Shown here: positions 48,116 to 57,507 of the stretch, in pieces
Layout of the letters: each line of letters begins with the position of its first letter
Position numbering within the stretch: the stretch's first letter is position 1
Source: JAJXXT01 sp963764465
GTDB taxonomy: Bacteria > Pseudomonadota > Alphaproteobacteria > Acetobacterales > Acetobacteraceae
Direction: 5' to 3'
DNA: 64,000 nucleotides
Assembly (NCBI GenBank): GCA_963764465.1
Contig: CAVXSO010000002.1
Span: 744,001-808,000 of the forward strand
The notes under the pieces: generated by a model
What the model was told of the DNA's origin: nothing
What the model saw: only the letters and a program-made list of their open reading frames with translations
Database searches by the model: none
Program-made: the position numbers and the translations under genes

Positions 48116-49513
48116 ATGCGCCTCCTCACGCGCATACCGTCCTGGCTGCTCGCGCTCACGCTGCTGCGCCTGGTCATCGCCGCCGCCGTGCCGCTCTCGC
48201 CGGACGAGGCCTATTACCGGCTCTGGTCCCTCGCCCTCGCCCCCGGCTACCTGGACCACCCGCCCATGGTGGCGCTGTGGATCCACGCCGGCATCGCCAT
48301 GGTGGGGGACACGCCGCTCGGCGTGCGCCTGCTCGCCCCCTTCGCCGCCCTCCTCGGTTCGATGCTGCTGATCGACGCCGTGGACCGCGCCGCCCCCGGC
48401 CGCGGCGAGACCGCCGCCATGCTGCTCAACGCCACGCTGCTGTTCGGCGCCGGCGCCGTGGTGATGACGCCGGACACGCCGCTGCTGCTGTTCTGGACCG
48501 CCTGCCTCTGGGCGCTCGCCCGCCTCGACGAAGCCTGGGACCGGCGCTGGTGGCTCGCCGCCGGTGCGGCCACCGGGCTCGCGCTGGTCAGCAAGTACAC
48601 CGCCTTCCTGCTGTTCCCCGCCACCTTCCTCTGGGTGCTCGCCGTCCGCCCGCGCGAGCTTCGGCGCTGGCAGCCCTGGGCGGCACTGGCACTCGCGCTC
48701 GCCATCTTCGTCCCCGTCATCGCCTGGAACGCGACGCATCACTGGGCCAGCTTCGACAAGCAGGGCGGCCGCCTGTTCGATTTCGAGCCGCTGCGCGCCC
48801 TGCAATTCCTCGGCGAACTCGCCGCCGGGCAGATCGGGCTCGCCACCCCCCTCGTGGCGCTGCTGCTGGTGCGCGGCCAGCTCCAGGCCTGGCGCGCGCG
48901 GGCCATGCTGCCGCTCGCCCTCACGCTCGTCCCCGCCGCCGTGTTCATCGTCCACGCGCTCGGCGACCGGGTCCAGGGCAATTGGCCCGCCGTCATCTAC
49001 CCCGCCGCCGCCCTCGCCACCGCGCTCAACCCCATCCCGCCGCGCCGCCTCGCCCAGGCCATCGGGCTCGGCATGGGCATCACGCTGCTGGTCTATGTCC
49101 AGGCCGCAACCGGCCTCTTCCCCATCCCCGCGCATCTCGATCCCGCCGCCCGCCAGCTGCGCGGCTGGGAGGAGATGGCCACCGCGCTGCCCAGGGCGGA
49201 CTTCGTCGCCGCCGACAATTACGGCGTCGCCGCGGAACTCGCGCTCTTCCGCCCCCCCGTCTTCGGCGCCCCCGTCTTCGGCGCCGAACCCCGCTGGAAG
49301 CTCTTCAAGCTGCCGCGCGCGCAGCCCCAGGGCACCGGCCTCCTCGTCGCGCACGACCCGCCCAACCCCGCGCTCTGGCGCGACATCCAGCCGCTCGGCG
49401 AGGTGAAGCGCACGGATCGCGGGGTGGTCCTCGCCACCTACCGCCTCTATCGTGTCACCGCCCGGGAGGCGCTGACCCTGCTCACACCCCAGACGACACC
49501 AGAAAGACCATGA
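48116..49513 (+). CDS. GT39-type membrane glycosyltransferase
   Basis: A 465-residue multi-spanning protein of the ArnT/PMT fold. The N-terminal catalytic loop has SPDEAYYRLWSLALAPGYLD followed by HPPMVALWIHAGIAMVGDTP, with the conserved Asp-Glu. Around ten hydrophobic segments follow, including ALVSKYTAFLLFPATFLWVL, then a soluble C-terminal domain (ADFVAADNYGVAAELALFRP). Such enzymes transfer sugars from polyprenyl phosphates to lipid A or other acceptors at the periplasmic face. Its stop overlaps the dehydratase start (ATGA). Confidence 0.82.
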   Translation: MRLLTRIPSWLLALTLLRLVIAAAVPLSPDEAYYRLWSLALAPGYLDHPPMVALWIHAGIAMVGDTPLGVRLLAPFAALLGSMLLIDAVDRAAPGRGETAAMLLNATLLFGAGAVVMTPDTPLLLFWTACLWALARLDEAWDRRWWLAAGAATGLALVSKYTAFLLFPATFLWVLAVRPRELRRWQPWAALALALAIFVPVIAWNATHHWASFDKQGGRLFDFEPLRALQFLGELAAGQIGLATPLVALLLVRGQLQAWRARAMLPLALTLVPAAVFIVHALGDRVQGNWPAVIYPAAALATALNPIPPRRLAQAIGLGMGITLLVYVQAATGLFPIPAHLDPAARQLRGWEEMATALPRADFVAADNYGVAAELALFRPPVFGAPVFGAEPRWKLFKLPRAQPQGTGLLVAHDPPNPALWRDIQPLGEVKRTDRGVVLATYRLYRVTAREALTLLTPQTTPERP

Positions 49514-50505
49514 ACGCGGAACCAAACCGCCTGCCGACGATGGAGGACGTGCTCGCCGCCCGCGCGCGCATCGCGGGGCATGTCGTGCGCACCCCCATCC
49601 TGCGCCACAGGCTGCTCGACGAGCTCACCGGCGGGCGCATCCTGCTCAAGGCCGAGCCGCTGCAACGCACCGGCAGCTTCAAGCTGCGCGGTGCCACCAG
49701 CGCCATCCGCGCCCTGCCGGAAGCCGAGCGCGCCCGCGGCGTCGTCACGTTCTCCTCCGGCAACCACGGCCAGGCCGTGGCGTGCGCCGCCGCCGCCGTC
49801 GGCGCCCGCGCCACCGTCTTCATGCCGGCGGACGCGCCTTCCATCAAGGTCGAGAGCACGCGCGGCTGGGGCGCCGACATCGTCCAGTACGATCGCGCAA
49901 CAGAAGACCGGGAGGCGCTGGCCCGCGCGCACATGGCCCGCACCGGCGCCGTGCTCATCCCGCCCTTCGACGCCGTGGAGGTCATCGCGGGGCAGGGCAG
50001 TGCCGCGCTGGAACTCGCCGAGGACGCGGGGGAGGCGCTGGACGCGCTCATGGTCTGCACCGGCGGCGGCGGCTTCATCGCCGGCTGCGCGCTGGCCATG
50101 CACGCCGTCTCGCCCGCCACGCGCATCGTCGCCGTGGAGCCGGAGGGCTGGGACGACACCGGCCGCTCGCTCCAGGCCGGCGAGCGGGTCGCGGCGAAGG
50201 GCGGCTCGCTCCTCTGCGACGCGCTGCTGGCACAGAAGCCCGGCGAGATGACGTTTGCCATCAACCGCCAGCTGCTCGCCGGCGGCATCGCGGTGACGGA
50301 TGCGGAGGTGCTCGCCGCCATCGCCTTCGCCTTCCGCCACCTCAAGGTCGTGGTCGAGCCCGGCGGCGCGGTCTGCCTCGCGGCCCTCCTGGCCGGCAAG
50401 TTCGACGCGCGCGGCCAGACCGTCGGCGCCATGCTCTCCGGCGGCAATATCGATCCCGAAACATTCCAGCGCGCCCTCGCGGGCCGCGAGCCAAACATGG
50501 GGTAG
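49510..50505 (+). CDS. Threonine/serine dehydratase (PLP fold type II)
   Basis: A 331-residue enzyme. PLP lysine in RTGSFKLRGATSAI, phosphate-binding FSSGNHGQAVACAAAAVGA, and CTGGGGFIAGCALAMHAVSP are diagnostic of the family that deaminates threonine or serine, or racemises serine. No C-terminal ACT domain, so it is a catabolic-type short form. Overlaps the GT39 gene; eight bases precede the aldolase-type gene. Confidence 0.85.
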   Translation: MNAEPNRLPTMEDVLAARARIAGHVVRTPILRHRLLDELTGGRILLKAEPLQRTGSFKLRGATSAIRALPEAERARGVVTFSSGNHGQAVACAAAAVGARATVFMPADAPSIKVESTRGWGADIVQYDRATEDREALARAHMARTGAVLIPPFDAVEVIAGQGSAALELAEDAGEALDALMVCTGGGGFIAGCALAMHAVSPATRIVAVEPEGWDDTGRSLQAGERVAAKGGSLLCDALLAQKPGEMTFAINRQLLAGGIAVTDAEVLAAIAFAFRHLKVVVEPGGAVCLAALLAGKFDARGQTVGAMLSGGNIDPETFQRALAGREPNMG

Positions 50506-50512
50506 GGGACAG

Positions 50513-51265
50513 ATGGACATCGGCGCCAACACGATGACCGAAACCGAGCGGCAGGCGCGGCTGGATTGCGCCGCCGCCTATCGCCTGGTCGAGCATTTCG
50601 GCATGAGCGACCTGGTCTACAACCACATCACGGTGCGCGTGCCCGGCACCGAGACCTTCCTCATCAACCCCTATGGCTGGATGTACGAGGAAATCACCGC
50701 CTCCTCGCTCATCCTCATCGACATCGAGGGCAGGGTCCTGCGCAACCCGCACGCGGATCTCGGCATCAACCTCGCGGGCTACGTCATCCACTCCGCCGTC
50801 CACGCCGCCCGCCCGGACGTGGGCTGCGTCATCCACACCCATACCCGCGCCGGCATGGCCGTCTCCGCCATGACGTGCGGCCTGCTGCCGCTCACGCAGA
50901 TGGCGATGCGCTGCATGCCGATCGCGATCCACGAATACGAAGGCCCCGCCGTGGACACCGACGAACGCGCCCGCCTCGTCGCGGATATGGGCGCGTCCAG
51001 CGCCGTCATCCTGCGCAACCACGGCCTGCTCGCGGCCGGCCCCAGTGCGGCGGAGGCGTTCAACCTGATGTACTGGCTGGAAATGGCCTGCCGCGCCCAG
51101 GTGGACGCCATGGCCGCGCGCACGGAGCTCACCATGCCGTCGGACAACGTGGTCGCCCACGCCGTCCACCTCTACCAGCCCGGCACCCGCCGCCCCTTCG
51201 GCGTCATGGAGTGGCCCGCCATGCTCCGCCTGCTCGACCGCCGCGACCCCTCCTGGCGCGGCTAG
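50513..51265 (+). CDS. Class-II aldolase/adducin family protein
   Basis: A 250-residue protein. FGMSDLVYNHITVRVPGTET, then CVIHTHTRAGMAVSAM and the second metal-site ILRNHGLLAAGPSAAEAFNL give the zinc histidines of class-II aldolases. Family members cleave sugar phosphates or decarboxylate; the substrate here is unknown. It follows the dehydratase by seven bases with a short AGGGGA site, so it is in the same operon. Confidence 0.85.
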   Translation: MDIGANTMTETERQARLDCAAAYRLVEHFGMSDLVYNHITVRVPGTETFLINPYGWMYEEITASSLILIDIEGRVLRNPHADLGINLAGYVIHSAVHAARPDVGCVIHTHTRAGMAVSAMTCGLLPLTQMAMRCMPIAIHEYEGPAVDTDERARLVADMGASSAVILRNHGLLAAGPSAAEAFNLMYWLEMACRAQVDAMAARTELTMPSDNVVAHAVHLYQPGTRRPFGVMEWPAMLRLLDRRDPSWRG

Positions 51266-51419
51266 AACCACGCGCCGCCATCGCCCGCGTGCGCGGCCCG
51301 TTCCCCGCCGGCCAGGCCAGCGCCGGATGGCCGGGCGCTCTCCGCGCACCTCGCCACAGCCGTTGTGTTGCCGTATTCGGCGCCGATAGCAGCGTCGCCA
51401 ACCGGCCAGGAGGTCGATG

Positions 51420-52082
51420 ATGCGGCATGCATCCTTCACCCGCGCGGTGGTCGCCGCGCTGTTCGTGTTCACCGCCGCCACGGCGGCCATCGCCGTGCTG
51501 GCCGCGCCACCGGCCCTCGCCGCGGGCGGTAACGGCGGCGGCAATGGCGGCGGCAACGGCAACGGCGGCGGCAACGGCGGCGGCAACGGCGGCGGCAACG
51601 GCAACGGCGGCGGCAACGGCAACGGCGGTGGCAACGCCAATGGCGGCGGCCACGGCGGCTCGGCCAGCGCGGCGGACCACGCCAGTTCCGGCCACGCCAA
51701 CTCCGGCCACGCCAATTCCGGGTACGGCACTTCCGGGTACGGGACTGGCGGCGGCCCGATGGCGCCTTCCTCCGGCCAGCTCGCCTCGGCACTCGGCGCG
51801 CTGAACGCCGCGCACGCCAGCCCGGCGGCGCTGGCGCACGCGGCACCCGGCTCGAAGGTCGGGCAGATCGCGACCTACGACAGGGCGATGCTCACGGCGC
51901 TGGCCATGCCGGACATCACGCCGGCGCAGATCGCCGCGCGCAACGCCGCCATCGCCGCGGCCCGCGGCCAGCTCGCCACCGTCTCCAACAAGTCGCTGAC
52001 GCCGCCGGTCGTCGCCCGCGTCGATGATCTGCTCGGCCTGCCCGCCACCGACCCGACCATCGGCGTCGCGCCGCCCAGCTAG
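51420..52082 (+). CDS. Secreted Gly/Asn-repeat protein
   Basis: A 220-residue exported protein. Signal peptide (FTRAVVAALFVFTAATAAIA) then a low-complexity run of GGGNGN / GGGN repeats (about residues 36-78) and a SGHANSGYGTSG repeat. The C-terminal domain is helical (QLASALGALNAAHASPAALA, IAARNAAIAAARGQLATVSN). ATG 51420 follows AGGAGG by six bases; ATG 51417 is an alternative. Function unknown; homologues with such repeats are often surface or stress proteins. Confidence 0.72.
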   Translation: MRHASFTRAVVAALFVFTAATAAIAVLAAPPALAAGGNGGGNGGGNGNGGGNGGGNGGGNGNGGGNGNGGGNANGGGHGGSASAADHASSGHANSGHANSGYGTSGYGTGGGPMAPSSGQLASALGALNAAHASPAALAHAAPGSKVGQIATYDRAMLTALAMPDITPAQIAARNAAIAAARGQLATVSNKSLTPPVVARVDDLLGLPATDPTIGVAPPS

Positions 52083-52103
52083 TTCGTCGCCGGCTGGCGG
52101 GCC

Positions 52104-52853
52104 TCAGCGCAGCAGCGTCACCTTGCCGCTCGCCAGGTCGTAATACCCGGCCGCGATCGTGAGCTTGCCCTCCTTCGCCATGCCCCCCAGCACCGGGGAG
52201 GTGTCGCGCAGCAAGCCCGCCTGGATCAGCGCGTTCGCCTTCGCCACCGCCTCCACGTCGTCGCCCGCCTTCGCCACCGCCGGCTGGATCGAGCGGTAGA
52301 GCGTGCTGATCTGTCCCGGCACCGCCTTGCCCGCGATCGTCGCCTTCACCGCGCCGCAGGCCGAATGCGCCAGCACCAGGATCGCCTTCGTCCCCAGCAC
52401 CGCCGCCCCGTATTCGAGGCTCGCGATCACATCGGCCCCGGCGATATTCCCCGCCACCCGTGCGACGAAGATGTCGCCAATCGTCTGGTCGAACACCAGC
52501 TCCGGCGGCACGCGGGAATCGGCGCAGCCCAGCACGGCGGCGAACGGCGCCTGCCCATCCGCCGTCGCCGCCTTCAGCGCGGCCAGGTCCACCTCGCAGA
52601 CAGCGGGCGTCTTCATTTTGCTCACGAAACGTGCATTGCCGTCCATCAGCGCCGCCATCGCAGCGGCCGGGTTCGCCGGCGCCGCCGCCGTGGCCGCCCC
52701 TGCCCGGGCCGCCGGTGCCGCCACCGCGACGCCAGCGACCCCCGCCAGCGCCAGGCGCATCGCGCCCCTCCTGTCCAGTCCAGACCGGCCCAGCCCCGGC
52801 GGGCAACAGTCGCAGAACACATGCGGCCGCGTGACGTGGTTCATCTTGCTCAT
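52104..52853 (-). CDS. Beta-carbonic anhydrase with N-terminal leader
   Basis: A 249-residue zinc enzyme converting carbon dioxide to bicarbonate. Zinc ligands are in VLGCADSRVPPELVFDQTIG (Cys and Asp/Arg dyad) and LAHSACGAV (His and Cys). A leader of about 50 residues has a twin-arginine-like stretch DRRGAMRLALAGVAGVAVAA, so export to the periplasm is likely. A second carbonic anhydrase lies at 55,504. Confidence 0.88.
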   Translation of the reverse strand: MSKMNHVTRPHVFCDCCPPGLGRSGLDRRGAMRLALAGVAGVAVAAPAARAGAATAAAPANPAAAMAALMDGNARFVSKMKTPAVCEVDLAALKAATADGQAPFAAVLGCADSRVPPELVFDQTIGDIFVARVAGNIAGADVIASLEYGAAVLGTKAILVLAHSACGAVKATIAGKAVPGQISTLYRSIQPAVAKAGDDVEAVAKANALIQAGLLRDTSPVLGGMAKEGKLTIAAGYYDLASGKVTLLR

Positions 52854-53203
52854 GCAACGAATCCCTTTCCTGTCCGCGTGGTCGGCACGCCCCCGCCTTT
52901 CGCATATGCGGGGCGCGCCATCCGCACGATCGCGCTCCCGCGGCCGGGGTTCGAAGAAATCAGCGACGCCAGGCAGCGTAACAGCCGCAGCTACCCTCGC
53001 AAACACGGCCTCGCGAGACCGGGCCTGTGGAAGATATCAAGCAGGCGCTCATGCATCGGACAGATCGCGCGATCGACGAAGCCGATCTCGCGCCCCACCC
53101 GGATGATGCGCCTCGGGGCCATGTCGCGTTCGTTGGCGCCATGGACCCGCACGGCTTGCTGGGAGACCGCGAGTGCCGCGTGCCCCTCGCCGGGCGCGTG
53201 CGC

Positions 53204-53293
53204 CAGCAGCACGCCACCCAGCAGCACGCCACCCAGCAGCACGCCACCCAGCAGCACGCCACCCAGCAGCACGCCACCCAGCAGCACACCACG
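53204..53293. repeat. 15-bp tandem repeat, six copies
   Basis: Unit CAGCAGCACGCCACC, six copies, the last variant. It lies in the 591-base stretch between the carbonic anhydrase and motB, where reading frames on both strands only encode low-complexity repeats (QQHAT, VLLGG or CCWVA), so no gene is called. Confidence 0.92.
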
Positions 53294-53444
53294 GGGCTTC
53301 AGCGCGCGCAGCGCATGGCGCGCGCTGCCGGGGCACCGCCGCCGCATCCTAACCCCGCGCTAACCTCTCCCCCCGACAATCGCTTCAGCGGGTACGCCGC
53401 AGAACGCGGAACCCGGTCAGACGGCCTGTTGGCGGGAAAACTTC

Positions 53445-54608
53445 ATGGCAGGAGCTGCGGCGGGCAAGGGCGCGAAGTCGCGCGGCAGGGGCCCGGGTGC
53501 GGGCGACAACGCGCGGCCCATCATCATCGTCAAGCGCGCGGAGGAAGGGGAGGCGGGCCACCACGGCGGCGCCTGGAAGGTCGCCTATGCCGACTTCGTG
53601 ACGGCGATGATGGCGTTCTTCCTGCTCCTCTGGCTGCTCAACGCCACCACGCAGGCCCAGCGCCAGGGCCTCGCCGACTACTTCACCCCCGCCAACGCGC
53701 TCAGCCACGCCTCCTCCGGCACCGGCAAGCCGTTCGGTGGCTCGTCGCCGTTCGATCGCGGCTCCATGGTCTCCAATCGCGGCGTCCAGGCCGCGATCCA
53801 GGGCCGCTCGCTGCCGGCGCCGCAAACGACGGCGATGCACGACGCCAGGCACGCCAGCGCCGCCGGCGCCGCCGAGGCCCCGCGCCCCGCCGCGCTCTCC
53901 GCCAAGGGCACGGGCGGCGAGGCCGGCCAGGGCGCCGGCGCCGCGCCCGTGCCGCACGGTGCCGCCGGCCCCGCGCCAACCCCGGGCGGCACCGCGGACA
54001 ACCCCGCCACCACCACGCCGCTCGCCCTCGGCCGCGCCGCCTTCCTCGCCAACGCCGGCACCGGCGGCCCGCACCAGGGCCTCGTCCCGGCGGAACAGGC
54101 CGCGAGCCAGGCCGCGCGCGAACACGCCGCCTTCGCGGCCGCGGCCTCCCAGATCCGTGCCGCCATCGCCGCGGACCCCGCGCTCAGGGACCTCGCCGGC
54201 CAGCTGCGCATCGACGAAACGCGGGAGGGCCTGCGCATCCAGATCCTGGACGCCGACAAGCGCCCGATGTTCGAGTCCGGCGGCACGGAGCCCGCGGGCT
54301 GGGCGCGCGAGGTGCTCGCCCGCGTCGCCGGCGTGCTCGCGAAACTCCCGGAAAAACTCGCCGTCACCGGCCACACGGATGCCGCCCCCTATCTCGGCGA
54401 CGCGCCCGGCATGTCCAACTGGGACCTCTCCGCCGCCCGCGCCAACGCCACCCGCCGCCTGCTGGTCGCGGACGGCGTGCAGGGTGCGCGCTTCCGTTCC
54501 GTCACCGGCATGGCGGACCGCGACCTGCTGCTGCCCAGCCAGCCGCTGGCCGCCGCCAACCGCCGCATCGCCATCACCGTGCTGCGCGCAGCACCCCCGG
54601 TGCCGTGA
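53445..54608 (+). CDS. motB: Flagellar motor stator protein MotB
   Basis: A 387-residue inner-membrane stator protein. The single membrane helix VAYADFVTAMMAFFLLLWLL carries the proton-binding Asp; a long Ala/Gly/Pro linker follows; the OmpA-like peptidoglycan-binding domain is at the C-terminus (KLAVTGHTDAAPYLGDAPGM, SNWDLSAARANATRRLLV). Couples proton flow to rotation together with MotA, encoded 28 bases downstream. The order B then A is the reverse of the E. coli arrangement. Confidence 0.9.
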   Translation: MAGAAAGKGAKSRGRGPGAGDNARPIIIVKRAEEGEAGHHGGAWKVAYADFVTAMMAFFLLLWLLNATTQAQRQGLADYFTPANALSHASSGTGKPFGGSSPFDRGSMVSNRGVQAAIQGRSLPAPQTTAMHDARHASAAGAAEAPRPAALSAKGTGGEAGQGAGAAPVPHGAAGPAPTPGGTADNPATTTPLALGRAAFLANAGTGGPHQGLVPAEQAASQAAREHAAFAAAASQIRAAIAADPALRDLAGQLRIDETREGLRIQILDADKRPMFESGGTEPAGWAREVLARVAGVLAKLPEKLAVTGHTDAAPYLGDAPGMSNWDLSAARANATRRLLVADGVQGARFRSVTGMADRDLLLPSQPLAAANRRIAITVLRAAPPVP

Positions 54609-54636
54609 AGCAAGTGCCGTGAAACGGTCCTGACCC

Positions 54637-55503
54637 ATGCTCACTCTCGGCGGCCTCGGCTTCCTGCTCGCCTGCGTCTTCGGCAGCTACCTCGCCTCCG
54701 GCGGCTCCATCGCGCCCCTGGCCGAGGCGCTGCCGTTCGAGCTGTGGACCATCGGGGGTGCTGCCCTCGGCACCTTCATCATGGCCAACTCCATGACGGA
54801 AGTGAAACATACGCTCGGCAGCTTCAGCCGGATCATGAAGGGCAGCCGCTTCGCCAAGACGGACTACGTGGACCTGCTCTCGCTGCTCTACTATTTCATC
54901 CGCCTCGCCAGCACCAAGGGTGCCATGGCGCTGGAGCCGCATATCGAGCGCCCGGCCGAGAGCCCCGCCTTCCAGCGCTTCCCGCGCATCGTCGCCAATC
55001 ATCACGCCACCGACATGATCTGCGACTACCTGCGCATGGTCGGCATGAACGCGGACGACCCCAACCAGATCGAGGATGTCATGGCCCGCGAGCTGAAGAA
55101 GACGCTCACGGAGGAACTGCACGGCGCGCACGCGCTGCAATCCATGGCGGACGGGCTGCCGGCACTCGGCATCGTCGCCGCCGTGCTCGGCGTCATCAAG
55201 ACGATGAGCCATATCAACGAGCCGCCGGCCGTGCTCGGCGCCATGATCGGCGGCGCGCTCACCGGCACCTTCCTCGGCGTGCTGCTCGCCTACGGCATGG
55301 TCGGCCCCTTCGCCGCCAGGCTGAAGGGCGTCATCGAGGAGGAAGCGAAATACTACGAGGTCATCCGCGCCGTGCTCGTCGCCCACCTGCACGGCAATGC
55401 GCCCCCGGTCTCGGTCGAGACCGGCCGCAAGATGGCGCCCAACACCCACATGCCCAGCTTCCAGGAACTCGAAGCCGCGACCCAGAACCTGCAGATCGCG
55501 TGA
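54637..55503 (+). CDS. motA: Flagellar motor stator protein MotA
   Basis: A 288-residue membrane protein. GGLGFLLACVFGSYLASGGS, IGGAALGTFIMANSMTEVKH, ALQSMADGLPALGIVAAVLG with VIKTMSHINEPPAVLGAMIG and LTGTFLGVLLAYGMVGPFAA mark the four membrane helices and conserved Pro/Gly of MotA. The cytoplasmic loop carries charged residues that act on FliG. Works with the preceding motB. Confidence 0.9.
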   Translation: MLTLGGLGFLLACVFGSYLASGGSIAPLAEALPFELWTIGGAALGTFIMANSMTEVKHTLGSFSRIMKGSRFAKTDYVDLLSLLYYFIRLASTKGAMALEPHIERPAESPAFQRFPRIVANHHATDMICDYLRMVGMNADDPNQIEDVMARELKKTLTEELHGAHALQSMADGLPALGIVAAVLGVIKTMSHINEPPAVLGAMIGGALTGTFLGVLLAYGMVGPFAARLKGVIEEEAKYYEVIRAVLVAHLHGNAPPVSVETGRKMAPNTHMPSFQELEAATQNLQIA

Positions 55504-56112
55504 TCACGCCACCGGCTTGAACACCCCATCCCGGTCGAGCATCGTGAGCTCCCCGGTCGCGATGTCGATGCTCATCCCGTGCAGCGCGAGCCTGCGGTCC
55601 GCCACCCGCTCGGCGATCCAGGGAAACGTCATCAGGTTGCCGAGCGAGAGCTTGATCGCCTCCTGCTCGCACGCCGTCTGCTTGTCCTCGGGCCCATAGG
55701 CCAGCGCCCGGTTGCGCGCCGCCTCCGCGATCCGCATCCATGGTTCGAGGAAGTCGCCCCCGTGCTCCGGCGGCCCCTCCAGCAGCACGCGGATGCCGCC
55801 GCACCCGGCATGGCCCATCACCACCACATTCGGCACCTCGAGCACGCGGACGGCGAACTCCAGCGCGGCACTCGTCGAATGCGCCAGCCGGTCCGGCGCG
55901 AAGCCCGGCACCAGGTTGGCAACGTTGCGCACGATGAACAGATCGCCCGGCACCGCGCCGAAGATCAGGTTCGGGTCGACGCGGCTGTCCGCGCACGCGA
56001 TGATCAGGGCCACCGGGTGCTGCCCCTCGCGCGCCAGCGCCGCGAGCTTCGGGGCATACTCGGGCCACTCGGTGGCGCGAAACCGGCGATAGCCGTCGAG
56101 CAATCTCTGCAT
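55504..56112 (-). CDS. Beta-carbonic anhydrase (cytosolic type)
   Basis: A 202-residue enzyme without leader. Zinc-site motifs are ALIIACADSRVDPNLIFGA and VVVMGHAGCGGIRVLLEGPP; the length is that of plant-type beta enzymes. Convergent with motA, and its stop lies two bases after the motA stop. Second carbonic anhydrase within 4 kb of the exported one. Confidence 0.9.
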   Translation of the reverse strand: MQRLLDGYRRFRATEWPEYAPKLAALAREGQHPVALIIACADSRVDPNLIFGAVPGDLFIVRNVANLVPGFAPDRLAHSTSAALEFAVRVLEVPNVVVMGHAGCGGIRVLLEGPPEHGGDFLEPWMRIAEAARNRALAYGPEDKQTACEQEAIKLSLGNLMTFPWIAERVADRRLALHGMSIDIATGELTMLDRDGVFKPVA

Positions 56113-56184
56113 GCCCCGCGTTTAGCGAACCGCGTGGCACTCGCAAAGCCGGGCATGAACCGCGCCCGCCCGGCGCGCCGGGCC

Positions 56185-57507
56185 TCAGCCCGCCGGCGCC
56201 AGGACCGCCGCCGCCGCCTCCGACCCGGCGAGGATCTCCACCAGCCGCGCCCGCGCCACCCGCGCCGCCAGGTCCGCCCCGGGTGGCGGGGTCAGCGCCG
56301 CCGCCGCCTCGCGCAGCGCCGTGTCGTACGCCGCTTCACTGCCCAGGTGCCGCGCCACCCCGGCAAACCGCCGCAGCGCCAGGGCCGAGGCCTCCAGCGC
56401 CGCGTCCGGCGGTCCGGCGCCACGGCTCGCCGCCAGCTGTGCGGCGATCGCCCCGGCGAAATCCGCGCGCAGCCTGGCATCCACCGCGTGCCGCGCGGCG
56501 CGGATGCGCGCCAGCCGCGTCGGCCGTTCCTGCGCCCGCGCCTCGAGCCCCAGCAGCAGCAGCACCGCCTGCCGCGCCGCCTCGGCACCCGCGTCCCCGC
56601 CCTGCGCCGGCGCGCCGGCCACGATCGCATCCAGCGCGAACCCGATCGCCGCCTCCGTCGCCGCCGCCATCTCCGCCCGCGCCCCCTCCGGCGTCGCCGC
56701 GCCCAGCAGCCGCGCGGGGTCGTCCGCCAGCGCCATCACCGCCTCCGCCCGCGGCAGCCGTGCCAGCAGGATGGCGACCGCGGTGCCCAGCGCCGGCCGT
56801 GGCGCCGCGGCGAGCGGCGCCAGCCAGGCCGCGAGCCCGGCGGCCGTGGGCGGCTTGCCCGCCAGCAGTTCCGCCTCCATCGCCGCCAGCTCCGGCGCCT
56901 GCGCCAGCAGCGCCGCGATCCGCCCCGCCAGCGCCCCGTGGTCCGCTTCCTCCAGCCCCGTCGCCGCCCGCCACTGCGCGGGCGGTGGCGCCTCGCGCAG
57001 GATGGCCGCCGCTCGCGGCCACAGCGCCGGCCCCAGGCATTCCGCCCGCGCCGCGCCCGCCGCCATCGCCGCGCGCATCTCCGCCCCCCGCGCCGCCAGC
57101 CCGGCCCGGATCGTGGTCCAGAGCGGCCCGAGCGCCGTGCGCGGCACGCCGATGCTGTCGCGAGACCAGCGCGCCGCCGGGACGATCACCGGGTCGAGCG
57201 GCGAGAACGCCAGCCGCGCGAGGCTCGGCCGCCGCCGGGGCCGCAGCTGCGCCAGCCGTGGCCGCAGCGGCGCGATCAGCGCCTCGGCCAGGCCGCGATC
57301 GGCCGCCGCCTCCGGCGCCGTGCCCTCCAGCACCGCGACGATGCGCGCGAGCTTCTCGTCGCTCGCGCCCGCCAGTGCCGCGGTCAGCTCGCCCAGCGCG
57401 CCCCGTGCGCCAGAGCCCCCCAGCGCGCCGCGCGCGCCGGAATCCCCCAGCGCGCCGCGCGCGCCAGGATCCGGGGCTTTCCGCGTGCGGGACTCCGCCG
57501 GGCTCAT
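56185..57507 (-). CDS. Ala-rich protein of unknown function (pair member B)
   Basis: A 440-residue, highly Ala-rich helical protein. A short 10-residue repeat (GARGALGDS / GARGALGGS) opens it. Segments such as ARWSRDSIGVPRTALGPLWT and LARLAFSPLDPVIVPAARW look conserved. No membrane segment or known motif. ATG 57507 overlaps the stop of the upstream partner (ATGA), so both proteins are made together. I do not recognise it; being next to mot genes does not establish a flagellar role. Confidence 0.62.
   Translation of the reverse strand: MSPAESRTRKAPDPGARGALGDSGARGALGGSGARGALGELTAALAGASDEKLARIVAVLEGTAPEAAADRGLAEALIAPLRPRLAQLRPRRRPSLARLAFSPLDPVIVPAARWSRDSIGVPRTALGPLWTTIRAGLAARGAEMRAAMAAGAARAECLGPALWPRAAAILREAPPPAQWRAATGLEEADHGALAGRIAALLAQAPELAAMEAELLAGKPPTAAGLAAWLAPLAAAPRPALGTAVAILLARLPRAEAVMALADDPARLLGAATPEGARAEMAAATEAAIGFALDAIVAGAPAQGGDAGAEAARQAVLLLLGLEARAQERPTRLARIRAARHAVDARLRADFAGAIAAQLAASRGAGPPDAALEASALALRRFAGVARHLGSEAAYDTALREAAAALTPPPGADLAARVARARLVEILAGSEAAAAVLAPAG

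Noticed and set aside
53000..53350. Genes encoding VLLGG, CCWVA or QQHAT repeats
   Set aside because: They arise from a 15-bp minisatellite read in different frames and have no start site or flanking domain support.
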